Origin: Pictodentalium vernedei
Lineage: Eukaryota > Mollusca > Scaphopoda > Dentaliida > Dentaliidae
Assembly (NCBI GenBank): GCA_031216915.1
Contig: CM062294.1
Location: forward strand, 391,831,217-391,895,216
Direction of reading: 5' to 3'
Length of the DNA stretch: 64,000 nt
Shown one piece after another: positions 45,437 through 56,986 of the stretch. The translations under genes were made by a program, and so were the position numbers. The notes beneath the pieces are model-generated. The model was not told the origin of the DNA. It worked only from the letters and a program-made list of their open reading frames with translations, and ran no database searches. Positions within the stretch are counted from its first letter, which is position 1; the number at the start of each line of letters is the position of its first letter.

Positions 45437-47240
45437 TAATCCCGCATTTTCAAAAATGCGGGGATATTGTCGTGATCTCCGTCCGTCCGTCCATCTGTCA
45501 CACCCTGAAAGGCTCCTAGGGTATTCAATTCGAAACGTTCAAACTATGCTAATGTGTTCAGGTAACATCTCTAGATGTGCATGAAGGTTTCGGAATTTTG
45601 ATTTTGCCCACGGTGGTTCCATTGGAACCACTTTTATCGTTAGAAAATCAGTTTTCATCGAAAGGCTCCTAGGGTATTCAATTCGAAATGCTTGAACTAT
45701 CTTAATGTGTTCAGGTAACATCTCTAGATGCGCATGAAGGTTTCTGAATTTTGATTTTGCTCCCTGGTGGTTCCAGTGGAATCACTTTTATCGTTAGAAA
45801 ATCAGTTTTCATTGAAAGGCTCCTAGGATATTCAATTCGAAGCGTTCAAACTTTGCTAATGTGTTCAGGTAACATCTCTTTTATCGTTAGAAAATCAGTT
45901 TTCATCGAAAGGCTTCCAGTGTATTCAATTTGAAATGTTTAAACTATGCTAATGTGTTCAGGTAGTAACTCTAGATGTGCATGAAGGTTTCGGAATTTTG
46001 ATTTTGCCCCCGGTGGTTCCAGTGGAACCACTTTTATCGTTAGAAAGTCAGTTTTCATCGAAAGGCTCCTAGGGTATTCAATTCGAAACATTTAAATTAT
46101 GCTAATGTGTTCAGGTAACATCTCTAGATGTGCATGAAGGTTTCTGTATTTTGCCCCTCAAACTTTTGCCCCCGGTAGTTCCAGTGGAATCACTTTTATC
46201 GTTAGAAAATCAGTTTTCATTGAAAGGCTCCTAGGGTATTCAATTCGAAGCGTTCAAACTTTGCTAATGTGTTCAGGTAACATCTCTAGATGTGCATGAA
46301 GGTTTCAGAATTTTGATTTTGCTGCAGGTGGTTCCAGTGGAACCACTTTTATCGTTAGAAAATCAGTTTTCATCGAAAGGCTCCTAGGGTATTTAATTCG
46401 AAACGTTTAAACTATGCTAATGTGTTCAGGTAACATCTCTTGATGTGCATGAAGGTTTTGGAATTTTGATTTTGCCCCTGGTGGAACCACTTCTATTGTT
46501 AGAAAATCAGTTTCCATCGAAAGTCTCCTAGGGTATTTAATTGGAAACATTAAAACTATGCTAAGGTGTTCAGGTAACATCTCTAGATGTGCATGAAGGT
46601 TTTGGAATTTTGATTTTGCCCCCGGTGGTTCCAGTGGAACCACTTCTATCGTTAGAAAATCGGTTTCCATCGAAAGGCTCCTAGGGTACTTAATTGGAAA
46701 CGTTAAAACTATGCTAAGGTGTTCAGGTAACATCTCTAGATGGGCATGAAGGTTTCGGAATTTTGATTTGGCCCCAGGTGGTTCCAGTGGAATCACTTTT
46801 ATCATTGGAAAATCAGTTTTCATCGAAAGTCTTCTAGGATATTTAATTTGAATCGTATAAACTATGCTAATGTGTTCATGTAGCATCACTAGATGTGTAT
46901 GAAGGTTTTGGAATTTTGATTTTGCCTCAGGTGCTTCCAGTGGAACCACTTTTATCAGTTTTCATCAAAAGACTCTTAGGGTATTCAATTCGAAACGTTT
47001 AAACTATGCTAATGTGTTCAGGTAACATTTCTAGATCTGCATGAAGGTTTTGGAATTTTGATTTTGCCCCAGGTGGCTCCAGTGGAACCACTTTTATCAT
47101 TAGAAAATCAGTTTTCATCGAAAGGTTCCTTGGGCATAAATTCGAAACGTTAAGACTATGCTAAGGTGTTGCTACGGAAATGCAGGGATAAACCATTGTG
47201 TGCTTTGCACACAAATAACTCGATCTAGTTCTTAGTTGTG
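45437..47240 (-). repeat. Tandem-core element R13: 153 bp satellite, minus orientation
   Basis: On the minus strand: head hairpin gtgtgcaaagcacac (plus 47198-47212), about ten cores of 153 bp (e.g. 'ctagatg...gcatgaagg' at 45571 and 45724), a GACGGACGGACGGAG tract (plus 45478-45494) and the tail hairpin cccgcatttt / aaaatgcggg (45441-45462). Each core carries the 19 bp palindrome GTGGTTCCACTGGAACCAC. Because 153 is a multiple of three, a periodic 180-codon frame is open at 46407-46949 (minus); I regard it as incidental. R15 is the same family in the opposite orientation. Confidence 0.75.
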
Positions 47241-47561
47241 GAGAATATTTATGAGATCAAAAACTTTAAAAAAAAAATCCAGAAGGGGATATATTTATAT
47301 TCATTTCTTAGAAAATTATCCCTACTATTTTGAAATGTTTCATTCATACAGGGCCGTTCATGAGTTATTTTTAGGCTGTATGTCATTTCGTGCGAAGCAT
47401 CACAGACCATTTTGAGTTTCCTGTCACTTTGGCAGTTTCAATTAAAAACAGGCCGATGAAATCGTCAGATGTGTACCCATACGTGCAACTAGTAGAAAGC
47501 TGTATGACGGAGGGCCACCACAGATGCAGACATTATGTACACCATACAAGGTATGGGTACA

Positions 47562-48030
47562 TATAGAAATGGATTGGAAGAGTGTCTAATTTGATGGATA
47601 AAGGGTTAATATCTCCGGATCAAATTATCAGATTTACATAATAAAAAACTATACAGCACAGCACATCAGTAACCTGAATAAATATATAAAGTAACATGAC
47701 AATCGGATTGATATTTTTTGAGTTATCTCATGCCAAAGGGATTGGAGGAATTTTCAATTTGAAGGATAAAGGGGGTTAATATCTCCAGATCAAATTATCA
47801 GATTTACACCAAAAACTATACAGCTCAGCACATCAGTAACCTGAACACAATTATAAAGTAACTTGACAATCCAAGCAATACTTTTCAAGTTATCGAATGC
47901 CAAAGAAATGGATATGGACGCCAGATGGACAGATGGATGGATGGACAGATGGACAGATGGATGGATGGATGACGGATGGTCACCCCGGATGCCCGCATTA
48001 TGTATACCATACATAGTATGGGTACACATA
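47562..48030 (+). repeat. Tandem-core element R14 between the two satellite arrays
   Basis: Two cores of about 185 bp ('ttaatatctcc', 'gatcaaattatcagatttac', 'cagcacatcagtaacctgaa', near 47609 and 47775), then GGACAGATGGATGGATGGACAG tracts and the tail atgtataccat / atggtatgggtaca-type stem-loop. Upstream 47240-47560 is related in style but not resolved. Confidence 0.6.
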
Positions 48031-48032
48031 AA

Positions 48033-50567
48033 AACTAGATCGAGTTATTTGCTATGCCACAATGGTGTATCCATGCATTTCCTTAGCAACACCTCAGCAT
48101 AGTTTTAATGTTTCGAATTAATTTCCAAGGAGCCTTTCGATGAAAACTGATTTTCTAACAATAAAAGTGGTTCCACTGGAACCACCTGGGGCCAAATCAA
48201 AATTCCAAAACCTTCATGCACATCTAGAGACGTTACCTGAACACATTAGCATAGTTTAAACATTTTGAATTAAATACCCTAATGGCCTTTCGATGAAAAC
48301 TGATTTTCTAATGATAAAAGTGGTTTCACATGGGGCCAAATGAAAATTCCGAAACCTTCAAGCACATCTAGTGATGCTACTTGAACACTTTAGCATAGTT
48401 TAAACATTTCGAATTAAATACCCTAGGAGTCTTTCGATGAAAACTGATTTTCTAACAATTAAAGTGGTTTCACTGGAACCACCTGGGGCCAAATCAAAAT
48501 TCCGAAACCTTCATGCACATCTATATGTGTTACCTGAACACATTAGCATAGCTGAAACATTTTGAATTAAATACCCCTGGGGCCTTTCGATGAAAACTGA
48601 TTTTCTAACGATAAAAGTGGTTTCACTGGAACCACCTGGGGCAAAATCAAAATTCCGAAACCTTCATGCACAACTAGAGATGTTATCTGAACACATTAGC
48701 ATAGTTTAAACATTTCGAATTAAATACCCTAGGAACCTTTCGATGAAAACTGATTTTCTATCGATAAAAGTGGTTCCACTGGAACCACCTGGGGCCAAAT
48801 CAAAATTCCAAAACCTTCATGCACATCTAGAGTTGCTACCTGAACACATTAGCATAGTTTAAACGTTTCGAATTAAATACCCTAGGAGCCTTTCTATGAA
48901 AACTGATTTTCTAACAATTTATTTATTTATATTTATTGATGTTTAAGGTCACATATTTATGCACAATGGCTAATCATGACCGTGACAGTTTTACGGGTGG
49001 AGGAAGCCGGAGTATCCGGAGAGAACCACCTAGCAACAACAAGCAGCTGCTAGCTCCCCAACATTGTAACTCTGCACTGCAGCACAGGCAGGGTTAGATT
49101 GGTTGAAGACCTGCGTACCATCGACGTGCAGTACGCCTTAGTACACGGCATCATCGTGTCTCCACATGGGCAATGGGGGTGAAGTGTCTTGCCCAAGGAT
49201 ACAACGCAGTTGCTGCAGATGGGATTCGAACCGAGGACCTCTTGGCTTGCAGCCTGCACCTCTATCTACTGAGCCACCGCACCCCCATTTTCTCACGATA
49301 AAAGTGGTTCCACTGGAATCATCTGGCGCCAAATCAAAAATTTCGAAACTATCATGAACATCTTGAGATGTTACCTGAACACATTAGCATAGTTTAAACA
49401 TTTCGAATTCAATACCCTAGGGGCCTTTCGATGAAAATTGATTTTCTGATAAAAGTGGTTCCACTGGAACCACCGTGGGCAAAATCAAAATCCTGAAACC
49501 TCCATGCACATCTAGAGATGTTACCTGAACACATTAACATAGTTTAAACATTTTGAATTAAATACCCTAGGGGCCTTTCAATGAAAACTGATTTTCTAAC
49601 GATAAAAGTGGTTTCACTGGAACCACCTGGGGCCAAATCAAAATTCCGAAACCTTCATGCACATCTAGAGATGTTACCTGAACACATTAGCATAGTTTAA
49701 ACCTTTCGTATTAAATACCCTAAGAGCCTTTTGATGAAAACTAATTTTCTAATGATAAAAGTGGTTCCACTGGAACCACCTGGGGCCAAATCAAAATTCC
49801 GAACTCTTCATGCACATCTAGAGATGTTACCTGAACACATCACCATTGTTTAAACATTTCGAATTAAATACCCTAGGAGCCTTTCGATGAAAATTGATTT
49901 TCTAACGATAAAAGTGGTTCCACTGGAACTACCAGGGGGCAAAATCAAAATCCAAAAACCTTCATGCAAATCTAGAGATGTTACCTGAACACATTAGCAT
50001 AGTTTAAGCATTTCTAATTAAATTCCCAAGTAGCCTTTCGGTGAAAACTGATTTTCTAACGATAAAAGGGGTTCCACTGGAACCACAGGGGGCAAAATAA
50101 AAATTCTGAAACCTTCATGCACGTCTAGAGATGTTACCTGAACACAATAGCATAGTTTAAGCATTTCAAATTAAATACCCTAGGAACCTTTTGATGAAAA
50201 CAGATTTTCTAACGATAAAAGTGGTTCCACTGGAACCACCTGTTGCCAAGTCAAAATTCCGAAACCTTCATGCACATCTAGAGATGTTATCTAAACACAT
50301 TAGCATAGTTTAAACGTTTCGTATTAAATACTCTAAGAGCCTTTTGATGAAAACTAATTTTCTAATGATAAAAGTGGTTCCACTGGAACCACCTGGGGCC
50401 AAATCAAAATTCCGAACTCTTCATGCACATCTAGAGATGTTACCTGAACACATCACCATTGTTTAAACATTTCGAATTAAATACCCTAGGAGCCTTTCGA
50501 TGAAAATTGATTTTCTAACGATAAAAGTGGTTCCACTGGAACTACCAGGGGGCAAAATCAAAATCCA
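48033..50567 (+). repeat. Tandem-core element R15: 153 bp satellite, plus orientation, SINE-interrupted
   Basis: Starts aaaactagatcgagttattt, the inverted counterpart of the head of R13 at 47205-47232; the perfect head hairpin is degraded here (tgctatgccaca). About fifteen 153 bp cores run to 50567, where the element stops without GACGG tract or tail. Two cores near 49.7 and 50.3 kb share private variants (gaactcttcatgcac, catcaccattg), showing block duplication of several monomers. Confidence 0.75.
48918..49286 (-). repeat. tRNA-derived SINE in the 153 bp satellite
   Basis: Same family as 24281-24640: on the minus strand tggctcagtagatagaggt (A box), ggttcgaatccc (B box), the shared body, and a tail caataaatataaataaat-like. 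It interrupts a core monomer at 'gattttctaac'; the imperfect repeat attttctaac / attttctcac on the two sides is consistent with a target-site duplication. Confidence 0.8.
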
Positions 50568-51419
50568 AATGCTTCACGTATGTTATTAAAATTTAGGCAC
50601 TGTATGTAGATATGTCATAAATACATATCTGTGAAATACGGTGCCAAAACACAGTCTAGTTTTGATATACCAATTCTTCAAATAAAAAGAGATTATAAAT
50701 TTTACCGAATGACAGAGGATGGATGTAGCATGTGACCGAAGACTTCCAATCAGATGATGTGGATATAAATCATTTGGCACCAGAATAAAATGCACTATTT
50801 AAACGGCTGAATGTCCTGCATTATTTTCGCTCACATCGCCATATTATGCTAAATAGGCTTGTTTAGATAATTCATATTTATGAAGATGGGTCAATAGTAA
50901 GTGTTTCTTTTTACTTGATAGTAAGTTCTCGTAGCTATAACGGAAGCCGAATAAATTTTTAGTGATACATTGGTAATTGAATGAATTTGACAATATTTAA
51001 CGTTATTTGCAAAATGTGATTCCAAATTATGAATTGCATCGCTAAATAGGCGATTTGTATTGCAAAATGCGATGTGTACAAGGTTATTTTAAGTCCTGAC
51101 CAATACGGGCATATAATGTAACAAACTGGATTGAACATGAGCACGAAAGTGAAAGTAAACCTTTAAACAAATATAGAAGCAAGTGCCAGAAGTGTAAATT
51201 TTCGTGAGTTGGGTTAAAATTTTGCCTCAGTTTTCCGTAAAATAGGGTTCTGCTGACTTTACTGTCAGTTGTAGTCAATCAGAGTATAGTATGCCTGACG
51301 CTTATACCTAACAGTGATCTCCGTAATGAAGGTGCCAACTAGTCGACTGGTGAATTTCAGCGTCAACTTTTTTAGTAATCGAGTCGAGGTCGACTAGTCA
51401 AACAATCGTTTCAGCACCA
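50568..51419. other. Right arm of the hAT composite
   Basis: Unique AT-rich sequence without a convincing frame. It ends in subterminal tcgactagtc motifs (about 51388-51400) and the hAT right terminus at 51419. It probably represents the internal part of the original non-autonomous hAT element. Confidence 0.5.
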
Positions 51420-51545
51420 GTTAAAATCATGCCATTATTAATGAAAATCACTGCAGAAAGGTTCAGTAGACAGTAGACATTGTTCCAAATGAGAAACAGT
51501 AACAGTGCACTAAACTGTTTGAAGAATTAAAGGTGTAACTTTGTA

Positions 51546-51955
51546 AACAAACAAGACCAATACCGGGTCTGGACCTGCATCGCTGCATGCAACTGAATAA
51601 AGTATCGGCAAAGAGGAAGTGGCTGCACGGCACATCTGAAAATTACATACACAATACAACTCAACATTATCAAGCTCCAGGTGAAATATTGAATGTTCAA
51701 AAATTTCAATGTTCAGTGAGTACAGTCATATTTCAAAGTATCGGTAAACAGGAAGTGGCTGCACAGCAGATCTGAAAATTAGATACACGATACAACTCAT
51801 CATTATGAAACAGCAGACCAAATATTGAATCATTCCCTTTCATAGAAGCCAAGAAAACTTTGACGGAAGAAGTGTTTCGGACAGACATACGGACGGACGG
51901 ACTGAGTCGAGCAGTTACTAGACTTGCTCTGACGTTGTTGACGCAGGTAAAAAAA
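51546..51955 (+). repeat. Tandem-core element R16
   Basis: Two cores of about 145 bp sharing 'tatcggtaaacaggaagtgg' (with variant at 51604) and 'tacaactca-cattat'. Followed by cggacagacatacggacggacgg-type tract (51879-51901). A tail stem-loop is not obvious. It interrupts an R0 monomer between 'ctttgtaaacaa' and 'aaaaacttgaacc'. Confidence 0.5.
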
Positions 51956-52215
51956 ACTTGAACCAAAAACTTTAACCTGGAAGTTGTAAGTCAAATCGCC
52001 ATACAAAGAAGGGTTAAATATTTCCCAAAATAACATGAAACATAATGAGAATGATACAATAGTAATTAATATTAATTTAAAAGAAAAAAACTTCAACCTT
52101 CACTAAAAAACTTAAACCACAAACTTTAACCAAAACTCTAAATATTAACAGACGGCTGGACGGACAGACAGACGGACGAAAGTCATGACTATACCCCTGA
52201 CAGTAAACAGTCGGA

Positions 52216-52506
52216 TTTTTTTTTTTTTATTTGGGTTGAACGACACATTAGCAAGCAGGGTCATATCATGTCGGTGACAGTTTTACAGGTGGAGGAAGCC
52301 GGAGTACCCGGAGTGAACCACTGAGCAACGACGAGCAGCTGTCAGCTCCCCAACAACGTAACTCTGAACTCTGCACTGCGGCACAGGCAGGGTTAGATTG
52401 GTTGAAGACATGTGCACCATCGACGTGCAGTACACCTTAGTACGCAGCGTCATCATGCCCCCATGTAGGCAAGCAGGGTGAAGTGTCTTGAACAAGGACA
52501 CAACAA
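52216..52506 (-). repeat. 5'-truncated SINE at the R0 tail
   Basis: Shares 'gacagttttacaggtggagg' and the middle body with the other SINEs but lacks the tRNA head, ending at 'aaggacacaac'. Flanked by AAACAGTCGGAT (52205-52216 region and 52507-52518), a 12 bp duplication that lies in the tail hairpin of R0. The poly-T start (52216-52230) is the A-rich tail on the minus strand. Confidence 0.75.
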
Positions 52507-53322
52507 AAACAGTCGGATAAAAATGGGTCAAAATTGTATTTGAAAGAAAATTTGGTAAGAAGTTAATATGAAGAGAAGCACTATAGAAAAATATTTTTGA
52601 CAAGAATTAGAGCAACACCATTCCTATGCCTGCAATACCAGGGATAGCATTACAGAAATGAAACATTTATTACTGGGTGAGGGATGAAGGAAGTCAGATG
52701 ACAGAACTTTGACAGATTACAGACCATTGGGGCATTATCACAAAAACTATTAACTTTTACCAAATGTAGGAGTGATTTGATCTGATAATTTCGTGAAAAA
52801 AATATTTTTCACCCAAACTTTATATATGTTGCATATCTCCAAAACATGTGTAATCATATCCTAAAGTTTCAACTCTCTACATTAGAAACTGTGTGTGGAG
52901 TTGATTACAATTAAAAAAGTAAATTTTCTAAGTTGATAAAAGGCAATAATTTTGTGAAAAAATATTTTTTACGCAAACTTGACAGATGCCGTACATCTTC
53001 ATTGTGTGTGTGTAACCATATCCTAAACTTTAAAATCTCTACATTACAAACTGTTGAAGGAGTTGATTACACCATGCACACAGCCTCAATTAAAAAACAC
53101 AGGAAATAACGGGTAATAATTCTGTAAACTTTATAGATGTTGCACATCTTCATTGCTCTACATTACAAACTGTGGAAGAAGCCGATTACACCATGAAGGT
53201 GCCCTCAATAAGGTACCCCTAATTAGAAACAAGTAAAAAGTTGGCACAGTCAACATATGCTCCCCAAAAAGCAAATTGATGGAAACAACATACTGATTTT
53301 TTCAAATGCACAACTGACAAAT

Positions 53323-53616
53323 CTAAATTTTATAGTAAATTTCCTTTCTTATTATACCTACCACAATTGTTTACTACAGGCTTGCACTACAGTAGAAGTC
53401 CCTAACTCGGATAAAATACTCTCTATTTTTGTCTTTCCCAAGCAAGTTGGGAAAGAAAAGTGGTGCAAAAGCACCAATAAAAATAAGCCAAAACTGGGTC
53501 GAGTGCAACCGGCGCAGACCCAGTACGGGACGCTCTCTCCCAAGTACAACTCCACGACTTCCGTTGCCAGTGCGCATACCGTCTCTAAAGACTCATTCTT
53601 TTTGAATCCGTAAACG
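53323..53616. repeat. Right long terminal repeat of DIRS-2
   Basis: From about 53360 nearly identical, inverted, to 59626-59876 (ccaattaaaa-type variants are rare; one difference is agtagaagtcc versus agtggaagtcc). The outer 54 bp, beginning taaattttatagtaaatttc, are repeated inverted at 53682-53736 inside the internal complementary region. Confidence 0.8.
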
Positions 53617-53681
53617 TTAGAGTTATGTGATCAGCGGGGAGGAAAGATTCTTTACCCGTAAAGAAGACGGGAGGGCCTCCA

Positions 53682-53773
53682 TGTAAACAATTGTGGTAGG
53701 TATAATAAGAAAGGAAATTTACTATAAAATTTAGATTTCTTATCAACCTACTCACAATTGTTTACTACAGGCT
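53682..53773. repeat. Internal complementary region of DIRS-2
   Basis: One half (53735-53773, starting atttcttatcaacctactca) is a perfect 39 bp complement of the element's 5' terminus. The other half (53682-53734) perfectly complements the 3' terminus. The halves abut, as in family 1, giving the complement of a joined-ends circle. Confidence 0.85.
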
Positions 53774-53989
53774 GAATAGACAAAAGGCTGGAGGGAATCG
53801 CATAACCAACCCCCACATAACCCTAGTGCACTGGAACCGTGAAGCAGAAGGAAGAGGTCCCGAGGCTTATCAACCATAATGTCGCAATCATTGGTAAAGG
53901 ACAATGAAAAGAGACATATGAGCCTGTGTGACACACAGACAGAAAAAAGGGCAGTAACAGCACAAGGCTGAAACTGACCTTCAAGAAGC

Positions 53990-55083
53990 CTAATGGCTAT
54001 GGCAGACAACAGCCTGAGCAGAAGAAAGAGGACCCAAGGCAAAAAGGTCCTCCGACTGCTCCTGCAACTGGCGTAAATAAAAGGTGGAGAAAGTAGAAGC
54101 ATTTCTCCAGTAGGCTGCCTGCATAACATCCGACAACTTGACGGAGTTAGAATAAGCCCAAGAGGTAGACAGTGCCCGCACCTCGTGGGCAGAAATACGA
54201 TTGGTAATACAATCGCCAGCTGCTAAACGACTATAAGCCGTACGAATAGCAAGACAAATCCATCGAGAAATGGATTGAGGAGAGATCTTCTGTCGACCTG
54301 GAATGAGAGACAGAAAAAAACGTTTTCTGCCCTTCCGTATGAAGCGTGTCCGATCAAGATAAATGCGAATAGCACGGACCGGACAGAGCAAAGGGCGAGT
54401 ACCCTCAACAGAGGGAAGAGCCCTGATACAGATAGGAGGAGGAGTAGTATCTGGTAACTGATTCTTAGCCAAAAAGGAGCAATCAGTGGTAAAAGTAACA
54501 CTGTTGGGAGAACTCCTAAAAAAGGCCGGGTCAACCGAGAGGGCGTGAAGCTCACTAACCCGTCTGGCCAAAGCAAATGCCATCAGAAAAGCCGTCTTGT
54601 ATGTGAGAAAATGCATATCCACCTGGGATAAAGGTTCAAACGGCGCCCCTCCCCAAGCAAAGCAGCACCCACGAAAGATTCCATCGTGGAGTAAGCTGCA
54701 AAGTCCGAGGCCTTTTCAAAGAAAAGTGCCGAACAAGCTTGGAGAGGTAAGGATTAGTGCCGATACGACGCTTCCCCACATAAGAAAAAGTCTCTGAAAG
54801 CATAGACCTGTAACCCTTGATGGTAACAGGCTGGAGACCCCGAGAATCAAACAGATATACCAGAAACTCCGCAATCTGTGAAATCGAAGGATTGGCATAA
54901 TCAACAGAGTGATCAGCACACCATCGACAGAAGACCTTCCATTTAGCTGCATAAGCTAAACCAGTGGAGTGCCTCCTTGAAGAAGAAATGCACTCCACTG
55001 CTCGTCTCGAAAAACCTCTACGGAGGAGACAGGACCTGACAAAAGATATGTGTGAAGGCACAATGAAGTCGGGTCGACGTGAA
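53990..55083 (-). pseudogene. Tyrosine recombinase of DIRS-2 (one frameshift)
   Basis: N-terminal core-binding part in the frame ending at 54636: FSRRAVECISSSRRHST, AAKWKVFCRWCADHS, QPVTIKGYRSMLSETFSYVG, YLSKLVRHFS. After a one-base shift near 54645 the catalytic part runs to 53990: ALARRVSELHALSVD (first Arg), RKGRKRFFLSLIP, ISAHEVRALSTSWAY (His-x-x-Arg), TFSTFYLRQLQ (Tyr), ending LGPLSSAQAVVCHSH. All catalytic residues R-H-R-Y are present. It starts overlapping the RNase H frame, which is the normal DIRS arrangement; the overlapping frame is open as far back as 56888. Confidence 0.88.
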
Positions 55084-56986
55084 ACCTCCTCGGGCGACCT
55101 TGACAAAGAAGGTCGCGACGTAGCGGGAGACGTGCCGGAACCGCCGCCATCAGCGAGCGGAGCTGATTGATCCACACCCGCTGAGGCGACAGGGGAGCGA
55201 TCAGAATGATTCGACAACTGCAGGTTCGAATTTTGGCGAGAACCTGAGGAAGAATCGGAACCGGCGGGAAGGCGTAGCCGACTAGACCGTTCCAATCGAG
55301 TGACAGAGCGTCCACGGCAAAAGCCAGAGGATCTGGACACGGGGACACGAAAGTGTCCACCTGATGGTTCCAACGAGTCGCAAAGAGATCGATGTGGGGA
55401 CGTCCCCAGAGATCGCAAAGCGACTGGAACACTGCCCTGTGAAGCATCCACTCGGTGGAAATAACCCTGCCCTGTCGGGACAGGGAGTCGGCTAGGACGT
55501 TCAGACGACCGGGAATGTGACGAACAACCACCCCGGCGTGAACCTCCTAAGCGAGCAGTAAAAGATCCCGAGCTAACTCGTACATCGGAAGCGAGTGCGT
55601 GCCGCCCTGGTTCCGAATGTAAGCAACCACTGTCGAATTGTCGGATAGTAGAAGGACCTGGCGATTCGACAAGTGAGGGATCCACTGCCTGAAACTCAGA
55701 AGAAGAGCAAGAAGCTCCTTCTGGTTGATGTGTAGAGCTGCTTGATCCTGGTCCCACATCCCGTGTAGGGAAAGACCGAGAGGATCCAACGTCGCACCCC
55801 ATCCGAGATCGCTGGCATCTGCCGTCAGGACGCGATCGGACGTGGGTAAGTCCAGCGGAACACCCTGCGTAATCCACTGAACATCTGTCCAGGGAAGAAG
55901 GTGAGGATACAGAGAGTCCGGAAACGGAAGCACCTGATCCAGAGAATCTACATTCGGTCTCCAACGACTGACCAGAAAGTGTTGGAGAGGTCTGACACGC
56001 AGCCGACCTAGAGGAATGAGATCCGTCACCGAACCGCAGAGACCGATCAGCCGGAGAAAACTCTGAGCGGTCGCGGACCTGGACTGGGACAGAGTCAGAG
56101 CAAAAGCTGAGAGAATCACAGCCTTGGCCTGGGGAACAGCCACCAAATTGAATTTGGTTTGGAAAGACATCCCCAGATGACAAAACAACTGAGAAGGGAC
56201 CAGGTCCGACTTCTCCCCGTTGACTCTGAATCCTAGCGACGTGAGCAAGCTCAACAGAGTGGCGACATCCGATTCCAGTAAGGCAGCATTGGAATGCCTC
56301 TGGAGGATATCGTCCAGATATGCCGAAGTAGTCACCCTGGACTGTGTGCGATGGAACGCTATCACATGCGACATCAGTCTGGTGAACGCCCAAGGAGCCA
56401 GGTTGAGGCCGAAAGGCATGGCCTTGAACTGGTAAACTCGCCCCAGAAAAGCGAACCTGAGATACTTCCGTGACGCCCGATGCATCGGAACGTGGAAGTA
56501 AGCGTCTCGCAGGTCGATGCTGGCTGCGAAATCTCCCTGGTGAATTGAATGGCGGACCGACCTGAAAGTCTCCATGCTGAACTTGGGAGCAATGATAGAC
56601 TGGTTCAGGATGCTCAGATTGATAACCGGTCGGAGTCGGCCGTCCTTCTTCGGCACCAAGAACAGGCGGGAATAGAAACCCACTGACTGAACGTTCTTGA
56701 CGACCTCGATCGCCCCCTTTGCCAGGAGATTGGCAATCTCCGTGGACAAAAGTTCCCGACGTAAAATGTCTGAAGGAACTGTGGTTGAAAGAGGCACCCT
56801 TGACAGAGTGGGGTGCCGTCGGAAGGATATGCGCAGCCCGGACTGAACAACATCTAACACCCATGGATCGGATGTGATGGTGGTCCAATGGTCTGCAAAC
56901 TCTGCTATCCTTCCTCCAACCTGGGACGAGTCGAGGTGAGGACCTTCATTTCGAGCCCCGACGAGGCCCGCGAGAGGAGAAACCAC
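54956..56986 (-). pseudogene. RT-RNase H of DIRS-2 (one amber stop)
   Basis: About 676 codons with a single stop at 55547-55549 in an otherwise open frame. RT: VGFYSRLFLVPKKDGRLRPV, INLSILNQSIIAPKFSMET, ASIDLRDAYFHVPMH (motif A), MPFGLNLAPWAFTRLM (motif B), TSAYLDDILQRHSN (YLDD), GEKSDLVPSQLFCHLGM. RNase H: LTADASDLGWGATL, HINQKELLALLLSFRQW, LLSDNSTVVAYIRNQGG, then after the stop HIPGRLNVLADSLSRQG and DLFATRWNHQVDTF. The relative in DIRS-A has Leu near the stop position, so it is most simply a point mutation. Start at Met 56986 overlaps the gag end by 41 bp. Confidence 0.88.

Larger units (their letters stand above)
43776..51419. mobile_element. hAT-type composite element, 7.6 kb, with 8 bp target-site duplication
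   Basis: GTTAAAAT flanks both sides (43768-43775 and 51420-51427). The uninterrupted R0 monomer near 35.97 kb has the single copy. The termini are related inverted repeats: TAGTGCTCAAATGATTAGC at the left; the complement of the right end reads TGGTGCTGAAACGATTGTT. Subterminal tcgactagtcg motifs occur at both ends. An 8 bp duplication and (C/T)A(G)TGCTNAAA-type ends are hAT features. The original element seems to have been short and non-coding; most of its present length is four nested tandem-core elements. No hAT transposase frame is visible. Confidence 0.75.

Noticed and set aside
54636-56888. The complete 750-residue frame as a novel Ser/Arg-rich protein.
   Set aside because: Only its last about 148 residues (55083 downward) have recombinase homology; the rest is the second frame of the RT-RNase H coding sequence. 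Listed as a finding, not as a gene.
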